Below, one piece after another: positions 1 through 14,124 of a stretch of 64,000 nucleotides of DNA. The stretch spans positions 21,540,524 to 21,604,523 of the forward strand of contig OZ022591.1 in the NCBI GenBank assembly GCA_963669155.1. The letters are read 5' to 3'. The position numbers and the translations under genes were made by a program. Every line of letters begins with the position of its first letter. Positions within the stretch are counted from its first letter, which is position 1. The notes beneath the pieces were generated by a model, which was not told where the DNA came from, did no database searches, and was given only the letters and a program-made list of their open reading frames with translations. The stretch comes from Arbacia lixula. Its lineage: Eukaryota; Echinodermata; Echinoidea; Arbacioida; Arbaciidae.

Positions 1-2320
1 AATTGTATATTGCTCGTTGGCTATTAGCATATCAGATATATTTCTTCACTTAAATGTAGCGTCTCTGTTCACATATTGGGATACATTGACTGCGGAAAGC
101 GTTCGTTATAAAGAGCGTAATACCCTATGCCTTATCGCCCACCTACGCCATTATTCCCCTAGTACACACATGCCAATCAATACACCATATCCTGTTTTCA
201 TATTCTACAAAACGTAATATTCTTTATATATTCATAACATATATTTGAAGTAGAACACGTGGGCGTTGCATAAACATGCCTCACAAATGTCGTTCCTTTA
301 CACCGCTGATTCCCGCGAGGAAAGGGCAGTAGATTATTAAATCTTACTCCAGTTTTGTATGATTATCGATGTATATTTAGCAAGGCTTTGTAGGCGGGAT
401 AACTGTATTACCGTGTCGTATTTTGTAACCGACTGCAGGAGTTAACGAACAATAAACGAGTAGCGCGTCTCATTCACAGAAATAGAAAGACGTTTTTCTG
501 TGGTCTCAGTGCTATAGCTGGTGACAACGTGGTGTAATGGAGCGGGAGTGTTGGGTTTCCCCCTCCCCATTAGTTAGACAATACAGTTTGTAATTATGTA
601 ACAATCACAAACGAGGGCTAAACCACGGGGGAGGGGGGGGGGGGGGGAGAACGGGGGGAGGAAGGGAGTAATTATTTCTATAGGCTGTAGGCTTACAGTG
701 TCCTTTGCGATCTTGTTAAAAATTGTATGAACAAGGAATAATTTTTTAAAGTTACATCGTCGCTGGATGTTTTAGTCTGAATGATACTTAATCATTTACA
801 TGTTTTGTTTACTTGTAGTAACACGAGTTATACTTAGGCCTATGTCATTACTATCCCATCGTTAAATGAACACATTCGATTTTCCGAGCTTTAATGTTTT
901 AAAAATAGAGATAATACTACACATTGATTGAATCAGGTCACGTAAATACACTGTTCCGGTTTCTTCTGTACTACTTACAACATTGCTCATTGCTTACGTA
1001 CAAAAAGACGTGCGCAAGTTTCCATTTCATATTGGTGCAAAGTGTTTTGGGTATTACACCCCCTCCCTACCCACACTTTCAGGTTCTACTTTAAACAGCG
1101 TGAAATACAATTAAATAACGAGAGATCCAGCTTTAGACAATCTTCCACGAACAGTTTACGTCACGATATCACCCTTACTTCACAACGCGCTTTACCCTTA
1201 AGCGGAGCTCCAAGAATTTAACTCTTTTGGCACGAGCATAAAACATGTACATACACGCCCTATGGAGCGGCCTTTTACATGGTACATGAAAGGCTAACGG
1301 GATCTCCGAGGTTGATCATTATTTCATAACACGGGAAAGGCCTCGATCTGGTGGCTGGTCCCAGTGGGGCGGGGGGGGGGGGGGGGTGGGGGGTGGGGTG
1401 GGGGGGGGGGGGGTGTTCTACGAGGTGGTGGGGAAATGGAGTGATACAAACGAGACTGTGGTGTCACATCGAGACGTCGTGTGCATCCACCGGCGCATCC
1501 AAGGATGCCGTGGCGCCATCACAAAGAAGAGCGCGCTTTTCTATCGTCTGAAAGCATCACAGCTTGCCTCTCGGCCGCACGCACATCGCACGCCGCACTC
1601 TCATCGCTAGTAACCGCGTGTGTAGCCAAGATACAAGAACCGCAGTGCGCACGATCAGTGTGTACACGTACGTACATACACACGCGTACCCGCGTAACTT
1701 CCCATCTCGTATACTAAAATGCACGCACTGTTAGATAATTTCTGTGTCATCTACGCTTAGCGCGCTTTCTCGCCCTGCAAATTTACGTGAGCAGACGACA
1801 GTTTTGCGCTGACCACTGCCAGTCACGCCGTCTCTCCACGTACATCTCGGCATCTTCATCCCTTCCTTTCTCCTCCGTTTCAGCTAAGATCCAGCTCTCC
1901 TGACTAATCTCTCTACCGTGTGCCTTTCTTCTCGTGGTTTCCCCATGGTGGTAAGTGCATGATTATGATCTTTTCCAAACGATTTAGCCCATATGTGGTG
2001 TGATTCTAAGAAGTGTGGATGCGTGTAGGTTACACCCTGTCGGAGTTAAATGCCTAACGACGAAAATAATATGGAGGCATTCTATTTTCTCCGTACTACA
2101 TGAATACTGAAAAATAGAAAAGATGTACATGGAAACTTCTTTGTGATTTTAATGTACACCGTGTGCATAGTTATTACGATATGTGCGTGTATAGACTATG
2201 CCACGTTCAAGCATGTGCTTTGTTTGCTAACTTCACCCTCCCCATCTCTTTGTCCCCAACTGCCTCTACCAACCCAGCCAGCCCCCATCTCGTATCACTA
2301 TCTCTCCTCTTTCTCTCCCC

Positions 2321-2350
2321 ACCCCCTCTCTCTCCCTCTCTCTCTCGTCT

Positions 2351-2381
<31 letters not shown>

Positions 2382-2391
2382 ACTCTCACTC

Positions 2392-2448
<57 letters not shown>

Positions 2449-2455
2449 CCCACCT

Positions 2456-2488
<33 letters not shown>

Positions 2489-2500
2489 GTCTCCCCACCT

Positions 2501-2533
<33 letters not shown>
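2321..2533 (+). repeat. (TC)n microsatellite with C runs
   Basis: Long CT tracts are broken by CGTCTCCCCACCTCC blocks that are themselves repeated. The Ser/Leu-rich frames across it are artefacts. Confidence 0.9.
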
Positions 2534-3299
2534 TCTTCTCTCTATCCATCGGTCATCTCATTGCATCGCACTATCTATCTCTGCTTTCTTCCTCTGTCAT
2601 GTCTGTGTCTCCCCTTCCCTTCTTTCTCCCTCCCTGTTATCGTTTGCCCCCCCCCCCTTCCCGCCCCCCTCCCACCCATCACCACACACACAAACAAAAA
2701 GGCTTGGTCCTACCTTCACGTCCATGAATATATCATCTTGGACCTCTTAACCATTTGTGTTCCACATGTGCTCTTTTCTACAAGAAATACACATAGAGCA
2801 GCGTGTTTTTTCTAGCACACTATGGTATAATCATCCTTCTTCAATGTCTATCACGTTCTTGCCAAATTCACACAATTATCGCTTGAAAATGTATGATTTA
2901 GACGTTATGTTAATTCATAATGGAATGTACGTGCCGTCTTATAATATAAATCTCATTTAAAACAAAAGGTATTGCCAATTTAAAGGCTAACCTATAGTGA
3001 TACGATATGCCCTCAATAAAGCCTTTGCCTCTGATAAGTTAATTGCGCGCGCATTTCCAGAACGACAGTCCGTGAAGAGATTGTGAAAATGTCCAACAAG
3101 ACAAACGATAGAAACGCAAGATATTGGCTTGAAAGGAGCACACGTCTCATTTGGGGCATTCTTCTTAAATTGAAATGACATTGTTCAACCGTGGACCTAC
3201 GACATTTAGGTCCATGGTTCAACGAAGGGCGTTCAGAGGAGCCAGATGCAACCTCAGAGGCTCCAACAACATACTGGAGACTGATTTATCTGTCTACAT

Positions 3300-3347
3300 T
3301 ATGGCAAGCGGCACGCGGCAAGCGGCAGCGGCAAGCGGCAAGCGGCT
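3300..3347 (+). repeat. GGCAAGC microrepeat
   Basis: About six copies of GGCAAGC/GGCACGC/GGCAGC in tandem inside an otherwise unassigned stretch. Confidence 0.6.
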
Positions 3348-4029
3348 TTCGGGTGAGCGTACACTAGTCTCGTACCGAGTCCCCGAGACACGCTCACATC
3401 TGTGTCATGGTCATTAGCTGCCGCCGCATTCTCACAACACTGCTACCAGCTTTGCCAAACATATAATTGCCGCGCGCACAATAAAGAGGACACATTTCTT
3501 TCGCTCACTCCCAGTAATGATTGCTTGATTGTCATTAATTGTTATGACAGGTTGGCAGCTATTGAAAAGAAGACAAACACCAGCGAGGTAAGGGACCTGG
3601 TTGTTTGCCACCTCTACCCGACACCCATGTCTTACTATGGGTGTAACAAAGGAATAATCACACCACGGATTCCACCAATCATAACATATCAGTCTGTGGG
3701 TAGGGTAGGTACGCGGTCCACTGGAAACTTACTCAGCCGAGGACCATGATCGACACCACCGTGCGTCTAGGAAAAAAAAAAACCCTTTAAACTTTTAAAT
3801 TGGCTGCCAATTATGTAATTAGGGTGTGGCGGATTTATACGTATGTAAAGTTCATAGGCTCAACTTTCATATGACAGTTTGAAAATAATCCATGTTTGGG
3901 TGAGCAATGCTCACTTTTGTAATTGTATTATAGATTGTCATGATGCTCTGGCAGGAAAGACCTTGTGGACTGACATGTGATACACCATGGGTATTGTTTG
4001 GTTCTGAATGGATAATTCTGACGCACAAA

Positions 4030-4174
4030 ATTAATGGATTAATGCGATTTTCACATGGACGTTAGTCAATAAGTTAAAGAACATTCCTGCCAAATTATAT
4101 TGCTCAAAAACTTTTCGATCAAAAGTTATACTATTTTGCTTTCGGGGGGGGGGGGGGCTTACTTTTTTGCTGTG
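4030..4174. mobile_element. Solo right arm of the poly-G foldback family
   Basis: Only the right-arm sequence is present: GGATTAATGCGATTTTCAC through CCTGCCAAATTATATTGCTC, a 14-nt G run and CTTACTTTTTTGCTGTG. No left arm or core is recognisable upstream. Confidence 0.7.
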
Positions 4175-5004
4175 TTTAGAAATCAACAAATGAATGACTA
4201 GAAATATTCAATGATTATCAAATGTAAAAATATAAAATGAATTTCCATTGTAGTCCTTGAAAATTCATTTAGTAAGAACACACACAAAAAAAAATAAATC
4301 AATCAATCTCTATAAAGACTAAGATTATGGTATTATTTGGAATAATAAGCAACGTAACCTTAAATATTTCTCTTGTGAAATATATGAAAATCGAGAAAAA
4401 GATATAGATTGCATAAAACTAACTAATTGTAAACGTGTGTGAAGCACAACATTGTAGTTCACCATACATTAATAGAAAAATATGCATGAAGTACATTTGT
4501 AATCTATGAATAATTCCTCCTATCCTGCCTGCACCTGATTATTATCACGTAATTATGTAATACACTTATACGCTATATTTTAATCGACCTTCATCAATAC
4601 TTCTGCTTTGATGATCGACTATTCTTGGTTTTGAAGACTTTATTTTCAATTTGCTTTGAACAAGCAATATACAATTTAGTGCTAGAATGAAATCATACAT
4701 AACACATTATGTAGATATAATGATAATACACGCTCTTTCATGTGTTGTAAAAATATATTATATGTCACATAGTTTTGAGATCCATGTGCTTGATATGCTA
4801 AACACAAATTATAAAATAAATGGTAAACTACAGGCAGATAAGTATCTGTATATGGCAACACATGCCAATTAAGATAAAACCACGACTGGATATAGCTTAT
4901 TCAGCGGTGTCGATGACTGACACAGACACACATAGAGAGAAAGAGAGACCGTGAGATAGTGAAGGAATAGGAAGGAACAGAGACAGGGGGGCATGGACAA
5001 ATCC

Positions 5005-5019
<15 letters not shown>

Positions 5020-5093
<74 letters not shown>

Positions 5094-5141
5094 CAGAGAG
5101 ACAGAGAGAGAGAGAGAGTGTGTGTGTGTGTGTGTGTGTGC

Positions 5142-5196
<55 letters not shown>
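5020..5196 (+). repeat. (GA)n, (CAGA)n and (GT)n compound microsatellite
   Basis: An AT run, a GA run, four CAGA units, mixed GA/CA, a GT run of about 54 nt and a final GA run follow each other. Confidence 0.92.
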
Positions 5197-6139
5197 TAGC
5201 TTTAAATATGACAAAGTTGGTTTTACAACGCATAACATCATATTCACACGTTATTGCAGATATCTCATAGTTGTGTATTTTCAGTCACGACTTATTTTTA
5301 GTTTTCTAGTGATATCATTCCCGCCCTTCTCCCTGGCCAATCACTGTATTCGCCATTCTTGATGACGTATCTGATCAGGGTAGAGCTACTCCTTGCTCTA
5401 ATGAGGATAATCACGTTCTGCTTCGACCTTGGCGACGTTGTGGCCATTCTCCCTTTCTCATACCACGGTATGATAATCATCTTGCCCCTCTCTCTTTTCA
5501 CAAATCAATCTGTACCATTTTCTTTCATCAGGAAAATCACTACGTTTCTGGAACTCTGAGCGTAATCGTAATTACATGCTCTTTATACACATGAGCAAAA
5601 ACTGCCTGCACTAGTAATACATTTTTTAAAACGTGTCGCCATGGCCGCGGGACGAAGCTAATGAGACGGGAATTTCATACCAAAGATTAAACCCCGACAC
5701 ACTTCTGTTTCAATATCACCCGCACAACCGTGAGATAAATTGAGGACGTTTCTTATTAAGGCCTGGATAATTGAATTCACCACGCGTCATCACAGGATTG
5801 AATTTTTTGTTTTACTACAAACTGCAAATGAAATAAAGACAAAGCAAGCTCTTGGCTACAAGATGAGGATGACGCAAGGAAACCGAGATAGATTAATTCC
5901 ATGTCGTACATGAGGAAGGGGATTAGTCATGATTGGAAGATGCCTACGTGCATGATTTTCTAGCTCAAAGAATAACGTTGCTTTATCTGTTTATTGTTGA
6001 CTTCAACAATTGGAAGAGATCCGAAGTTGCCATTACATATGTTGCTATTTTTGAACAGGGGAAATGAAAGCATAAGCTCATTGACTAGCCATGGTACTTA
6101 CGGTTGTGAATTTTAGACCGTGACAACGAATTTTGACAA

Positions 6140-6327
6140 AGATGATGACGATGATGATGATAATGACGATGACGGAGATGAAAAAGGAGATGATGATGAA
6201 GATGATGATGGTGATGATGAATATCATAAAGATGGTAATACTAAAGATGATGGTGGTGATGTTGGCTATGATGATAATGAGGAAGACGATGGCGAAGGCG
6301 ATGATGATGATGATGATGATGATGATT
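6140..6327 (+). repeat. Imperfect GAT/GAC trinucleotide repeat
   Basis: GATGAT-rich sequence gives an Asp-rich frame. Similar short GAT stretches occur at 8270-8320 and 22520-22560, so it is treated as a microsatellite. Confidence 0.8.
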
Positions 6328-6825
6328 TGCTCAATGTTATGACCCCAAATCCATATGCCGTCTATATCGATTTATATGATACAGTAGTCTGTATTGCATT
6401 GTGCATTTTGTTCTGTCGATATTCTTTTTTGCGTGGTCAAATAAATAATGATAACAATAATGCGAGTGTAACATTGATATGCTGGACTGATGTTACATCA
6501 TATTGATAACAACTTTGCTGTCGTCATTCATCTTCTGAAGTAATGTGATTATGCTCTGCAGGACCTACACAAATACTGTCCAAATTATTAATCAATACTC
6601 GGATTAATTTTCATATTATGTATCTTTTCAGGTCAACAACAACAAGCAGGCAAAGACGTACAGCTGATTTCTCGCCAAAGTGATACTACAGCCGCGAATA
6701 AGCTGAGCCACAAATAATAGCAATATGACCCGGATTACTGATATGGGAAATAACACATGTCTGTAAGTGCAAAGCCAGCTTGGAAGGTCTAATTTATTAA
6801 TGGAAAGAATTATCATTTGGAAACA

Positions 6826-9365
6826 ATGGAGCAATCGGATTATCAGTGGCTGAATGCAAGCTTCAGGACCAGCACTGCGGCTTCAGACGTGCCAGAGATA
6901 GATGACATCTCGGCGGGCCTCTCGCTGGCTGTCTTGGTTACCATAGCAATCATTGGTAACATTGTGTTACTCGTGTCCGTAGCTACGGTGATGCGGACTC
7001 TTTGGCATGTAAAGCAAGGGAGACTGATGCACGACCTCGTCTTTTCGTTTGCATGCCTCGAGGTGCTGTTTGTCTTGATACCGTGTCTAACTGCAATCTA
7101 CGCGTACTTCACGGTTTGGAGAGTGGATATTCACCAGCCCGTTTGCGACTTTTTCGGATGGGCGGCTATCGCGCTCAAACTTGCCTCGCTGTGGATTCTG
7201 ACCATTTGGGGGATTGAGAGGTATCTGGTCGTCTGCAGACGGAACGCGACGTCCAAACGACTGACGGACTGCGTAAGGTATGTCACGCTCGGAGGACTGT
7301 TCGCCATCGTCGTCTTCGCAGCTGTGCCTGTGATGGGCCAGGCCCACATGGTGTCTTCCATTGCGGTTCCAGGTAGTTCCTGCCGCTTTGATTTCGCGGC
7401 CAAATCGACGCATTCGCGCGGTTTCACCATCACCTTCATTGTGCTCGCCGTCTGCGCGTTCCAGAGCACATTCTTCTGCCACGTATCGCTGATGTGCCAT
7501 AGACCACGTGATCAACCCGAGGACGGCGCCACGGTGGAGGCGGCGCGCAGATTGTCACGTGATGTTGGAAGCGGACCAATCAGCGATCAGGCAACTGTCT
7601 ACGCATTTTGCTCGTTGTCAGCATGGGTCTGGGCGTGTGTTCTTCCGTTCATGGTGAGAAAACGAAGACAACTTCCTCTGTAAAGATATCAATACATACG
7701 CACAACACACACAATTATTCATGATATTATACATGTACAGATGTACTTCTAAAGTGATTCATACTTGTATCGTTCTTCCTGTTTTTATCATGCAGGGACG
7801 TATGCTTTTTAGGCCAGGTGAAAAACTGAAAATAAATGTGTATAGGAATATATAAATCTTCACAGTGTTTCTCATCCACGCTTCTCTACAACTGTTTTTT
7901 TCTTTCTCCCGCGCACAATCCTGTAGATCACGGTAATTTTAGCGCAGACGGGTGTGGGGATTGGCGCCAAATTAGAGTTCGCCGCGCTCCGATGTCTGAC
8001 CGTCTGCTCCGCGCTGAATCCATTCATCCTGCTGACGTCATGTCGACTCTACCGACGGGCTCTGTGCGAGGTCGTCTGCTGCCGAGACGGGCGTGCCTAC
8101 TCAGGGCGAGCCAAGGAAGGTAGGTGTTGTCATGGTGACATAACTTTCATAATATCATGATTAATTCTGAATGTGCCGCTTAAATGCTACTGTATGGGAT
8201 GTGTGTTTGCGCATTGTAGGTGACAAGATCCACCACAGCACATAAAGAGCTACCGTGATAGCACTAATGGGATTGATGATGACGTATGATTGCGGTGATA
8301 TTGAGGACGATAGTGATGAATGATTACGATGCCAATGACAATGAAATGTATTTAAATACTAAAAATAATTATCATCATCATATTAATAATCATAAAAACA
8401 ATAGCAATATAAATGACATCAAACATAGGCAAAATGCTACTTTATGAACAAATGATATCACGTTATGATATAATTAACAATACTTAAAATGAAATACTGA
8501 AAGAAGGCCCCAACTTGAAGAAAGTTGGCTCAGCGAAAGAAGTGCTGACAGTATGTTTGTTTACATCCAGGCTTTGCACAAAAGAAGCCCTCGCATCATA
8601 TTTTGTGCTTTAATGTTGTTACGATATATAATTTACAAATAACAAACAAAATATCATAAAGTCGGTACTTTTGTCATTTGTTTTCAATTTCCTGCACAGA
8701 TGTTTTATTTGAAAGTAAATATATTTGCTGGTCTGTCACAAGAATGGACATGAAAGCTTTCAACATATACGAGCGTAATAATGCCATTAGACTATGATAA
8801 AAGCTATTAAATTGCGGTGCAATTTTTTTCTCATATGCTGAAATCAGTCACTCTCCGTATAAGCATAGCTTATAGACGTGCCAGTGAAGGTGGTAAGAAA
8901 CAACACTTCGTTTTTCTCTTAATGAATCAGTATAAGTTAACATGATTTTGAATGTTTAGGGGCATAATTACAATGTGTGAATCACGAGACGACTTGCTAC
9001 AAGTTTTTAGATTCGTGGATTCTAAGTCCCCCCCCCCTAAAATCCAATGGACCTGAACAGGTGTATCTACATCAAGTATTGCACTATAAAAGATATGCGC
9101 AGAGTGTAAGCATAGTGTTATGAGGACGTGCTGTTTGTTGTGTGGTAGGGTAATGCATCTTCACGCATTGCTTCATCTGCAAGGAAGTTGCTAACGTACA
9201 TAGCCCTGTAAACATGGTAAATTAAATGCAAACATGCACCCATCCCGCATGAATATTCAACATACAATATTACACATTGTGAAAGGTGAAACCAGCGACG
9301 TCTCCTGTGTTCAATTAGAATTCGCGGCGTTGCAGCCGTCGCGCATGTCATAGATATGGTTGAGC

Positions 9366-9461
<96 letters not shown>

Positions 9462-11724
9462 AAGAGAGAGAGAGAGAACAAAATAATGTACTCGGTGGGA
9501 ATGATTTGGTTGAAATCTAATCTCAGTCATGTCAGATAGAAATTTAGAAGTACTTGTATTTGGAATTCAGCGAGAAGTGTTGATGCCTTTTAAACGTATT
9601 TCGTACTCACGGGGAGTATACTGCGCTGTCTGTCTGTTTGTTTCTCTGTCTTTCTGTCTGTGCATGTATACGTGTGTGCGTCTCTCTATCTCTCTATATC
9701 TCTCCCTCTATCTTTTCTACTTTTACCTCTCCTATATACTTCTCCCCATACTTCCCTTTCTCTCCTATATGATCATCTCTCTCGTATATGCTACTCTCTA
9801 TCTCCCCCTTTCTCTTATATACTCCTCTCTATTTCTTCCTCTCTCGAATGATTATACTACTCTCTATCTCCCCCCTCTCTCTCTTCCTCTCTTGTATTTA
9901 CTGCTCACCATTTCTCCCTATACCTTATATTCCACCCGTCTCTCTGTGTCTTCAAGACTCGCAAGAAATGGAAATAAGATGATGGTATATCAAGACAGAG
10001 AGTGACTTCTAATCCTCACCGAAACACTGTCATATCTATATAATATGGCAATATTCCATAACCAAAGCAGAAATTCAGAGGGCGGTTCATCGTCAGTGCC
10101 ATCACAGGTGTATTAAAATTCCTTAATGGCAAGTAATGGTCTGCGGGGTAGAGATGGTGCACATAACGCTCCTGGAGATCGGATTTCAGTACTGCTGCAC
10201 ATGCCTTAACTCTTTCTTTGCCAGCTCACTGCCGCTCTATGGGATTTGTGTGTATTACTGGTAACAAAATGTACACATGCATGACACATCAAGAGTTAAA
10301 AATGCAGGGATATGCGCAGAACAAAACTACTAAACACAACAAAAAGAGTAAGTCCCCCCCCCCCCCCCCTAAGCAAAATAGCATAACTTTTTATCGAAGT
10401 GGTTTTGACCAACATAACTTGGCAGGATTGTACCTTCATTTATTTACTAACTTTCGTGTGAAAATCACATTAATCCACTCAGTCATGCATGTGTGAGCAC
10501 ACATTAAAGGCAAAATGTTCATTTTTCAAAAGTCACAAGGGTAATATTGGGATTCTGTCATATGAAGTTTTAATGAATCCCATTTCTGGTGCATAATTTA
10601 TGTCTTTTCATTGTTTATCATCCATCTTTTGACGCACTAACACCTATCCTGACACTTAACCCATTGTTCTGGTTGAGTGAGCATCGTTTAAAAAATATAC
10701 ATCCCTCTTGAGTTTGAAACTTTTAAAAACCCTTTATTTTTGTGAAAAAATAAAACTCTGGATATTTTGACAAACATGAAACATGACCTGTTATGTGAAC
10801 ATAAGAAGTCATTTTCATGTCATAGTTGAGTAAATACACTTAAAAAATTGCACAAGAAATGCCAAAATGTACTGTTAAAACGGCATAAATAATTACCCTT
10901 GTGACTTTTGAAAAGTGACAATTTTGCTTTTAATGTGTGCTCACTCATGCGTGAGTGGATTAATGTGATTTTCACACGGAAGTTAGTCATTAAGTTAAGG
11001 TACAATCCTGCCAAGTTATGTTGCTCAAAACCTCTGAGGTAAAAAGTTTTATTAGTTTGCTTGGGGGGGGGGGGCTTACTTTTTTGTTGTGATTATATAT
11101 GGGTTATTTAACTGCCTGGCAAAATCCTTATTGATTAAAATACATCCATTGCAATAAATGAATAAGACATGTTCAAATGAAGAGGATGATATGCAGAATA
11201 TGGAAACGTGTGACACACCCAAGACGAGATCCTATAAGCCATTTCGTAATTACAATTTGCGCATGAGCACATTATTGCTTTCAGTAAATGACCTCAGGTC
11301 AATTTCCAAACTCACAGAGTAAAATGGGAATTCATTAGATAGTCGACCACATTTCAATCTATTATCATGCAAATATGGCGACGGGTATTCAGCTCCGAGA
11401 AGGTAGTGAAAGAACATTCCACCGTGTGCATCTGGTTCTATTGTTGTTCCGGGCACACTGTAAAATGTCTTTACATCCATCATCCAACACAGCTTCATAA
11501 AAAACAATACCAGTGAGCAGTCTAGTAGTATTTATTCAGTGCATTGTCCGCCCATGGGGTAATTACGAAATGGTCTATTATCAGGCGATTGGACGGATTT
11601 ACGGGGATAAGACAAACGGGTCGCATTGTGTGCAAGGGGATATGATGCGTATGGTGTTTCAACTTTCAAGGCGTTTTTACATCATCAATTTATATGCAGG
11701 AGACCTATATAGATTAAGCGCCCC

Positions 11725-11774
<50 letters not shown>

Positions 11775-14081
11775 GTCCTTGCGCAATTTTTTCCTCTCAA
11801 CATGTGTTATGAAACAGTTTTCTCCGTGTTGTGTTCATTCCTTCTTGACCTCTGTTCTCTTTTCGCGTTTCTCTCTTATTTCTTTTCGCTTTTCTTTCTT
11901 TGATCTTCTTCTTCTCCCTTTTCCTTTTCCTATTTTCTCACATTTTCTTCTCTCTCTTCTCTCAGCTCTTTTTCCTCTCTAATCTCCTTTCTTTTGTTTC
12001 CTTTTCTTTCTCTGTTCCTTCGTTCTCTTGTTCTTCTTTCGCTTCTCTCCCTTTCCTTGACTACACTATCTCCCATTCTGTCGCTTCTCCCGCTGTAACT
12101 CACCTTTGTGCTTGCTGGGATTCGTGGACCAAAATAACGTTTACATAATCCTTTTCGCCGACGTGGCAGATCAGGCAGCTTCAACTAGCCAAATCAATAT
12201 GGATACGGATTAAACCAAGCTCAGTTCAATCCTCGTGGCAATCACATTCAAACCATCTCCATTCCAAATATAGACGTCCTTATGGAATTATGAATGCTGC
12301 TTTCCCCACGGTAAGGTTTCTAGGAAGGATTGAGCAACGCCCTCTATTATAGCCCACGATAAGACATAAACATGATAAAGGACATTTTAACGACATACGA
12401 AGACGAACACATATTGTCGTCCAACTCACAACACATATGTTGACCATTCATCATCATTGAATTAAACTGAACATATTTCCATCGCATCAAATCAAGAAAC
12501 ATGTAGTTTTCTTTCCTTTTAATACCATTATAACAGTATGCATGTTTGTGAAAAACATACCTTTGTTGAATTTAAACCAAGTGTTAACAAATCACTTGAC
12601 GCTTTTGGAAATAACACAAAAAGATACCACTCGAATCAAGCTGATGAAGCAGATGCTAGTGTATATGTGATGAAATGGGCATTTGTTGTGTTCTGAAATG
12701 ATAATTTGATACACACAGAAATTATGTTCCAGATTTGTTACGGAGTGAAATGGTAAATAAAATGAAAACGATTATTATGAGAATATTGATTAATGAAATT
12801 AATGAAAAAAAAAGCCTTGCTCTCCCCCCATCATAACATTCTTCAACGTTATGATGAACAATTCTTATCTTGTTATTGTTCGTTATTATTTTTTAAAAAA
12901 AATGCAATGTTCTTTTGAATGTTCAATGTCCTTCGAGGCGGGTGGAGTGAGGAAAATAAAAGAATACGACCCTGCCAGGACTCGAACCTGGAATCCCCTG
13001 ATTCGTAGTCAGATGCCTTATCCATTGGGCCACAGGGCCGACATGTGCAATAACGTAGCCACGAAGCTATTCCAATTGACTCACTGCTCGTTATGCCTGA
13101 TCTAGTGTTCCCTTCGCACAATAGAGTACCGAAATAGTGTCCTCATAATTATAAGCATGTTGTCAAGGCAACTGGCTCTAAACAAAATCATTCCAGTCAT
13201 ACCAGTGAGAGGTTTACCGGTCCGATATTGTCTATCGGGCTAGTGACGGACACTCCCAATGAGAGTCCCCGCTGTGATCACCGCTGCTTTCTCTACCGCA
13301 TAGTTTAGCACCAGTTGTGACAGGTCACATATAATGTTTACGTACGATATTTGCCTAGTGGATATCGATTGGAGGTATAGAAAGCCCACGTCACACTGGC
13401 CGGCTGGTTCAATGACCGAATGAAGCACACGTTGGGTACGGAGCTCTATATTAAAAACGTGGACTAAGCCGTTCTATATGATGGTGGTACGAGTGTCTTG
13501 CAAGATCGTGATCGTGTGATACCAGTGGAAATCGTAGCAAAGCAGTTTCTTGACCATCACGTGATACCAATTCAAATGCTTAAATATGCTGTGTCATGGC
13601 TCTGTGACACTGCTACAACGCCCAGTCTAAGTGATTGAACTAACTCATTACTCAAGGAACTACATGAACAAAATATGATTTAAAAGCAGCTAGGCCTATG
13701 AAATGTATGAAAGTGCGTCAAATTTTCACAATAGGTGGATAGATTATACACTAGATTGATTGTGTACAGTACTACGTTGCGCAGAAAAACCCACTAAGCC
13801 CACACAAGGTATAATTCATTTCTCTCGACAACAAGAGTGAACGAAATTTGCGGTGAATTTGCCATTTATAATAGATTAGAAAGCCTGGAGATCAGAAATA
13901 AATTCAATTATGAAATGTTACAGAGGAGAAGGAGAGGCGAAAGAAGGGAAAGTGACTGAGAGAGTGTGAGAGGGGGTTGGGAGGTGGACAGAGAGAGAGA
14001 GAGAGAGAGAGAGAGGCAAATAAACGGGGACAGAACGAGAGAGACAGAGAGAAAGGGAGAGGGAGATGGCGGTAGTGGTGG

Positions 14082-14124
<43 letters not shown>

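Larger units (their letters stand above)
1..6825. other. Region upstream of the GPCR gene: no coding gene seen
   Basis: Besides the repeats listed, there are G tracts (632-647, 1371-1413) and AT-rich sequence. A strong donor-like site, CCATGGTG/GTAAGTGC at about 1951, follows a pyrimidine-rich CpG-containing stretch. An acceptor-like TTTTCAG/GTCAAC lies near 6631, so the GPCR may have a 5' noncoding exon and a start far upstream. That link is a guess. Confidence 0.4.

Noticed and set aside
2143..2750. Ser/Leu-rich open frames of about 195 codons
   Set aside because: Pure consequence of a CT microsatellite that is open in several frames and both strands.
6120..6506. Asp-rich open frame of 128 codons
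   Set aside because: It is an imperfect GAT/GAC microsatellite with ATG start missing in that frame (ACG/GTG-type start), and similar GAT runs occur elsewhere.
12873..13121. Minus-strand frame with PMDKASDYESGDSRFESW
   Set aside because: This is the chance translation of the tRNA-Arg gene, a known source of false hypothetical proteins.
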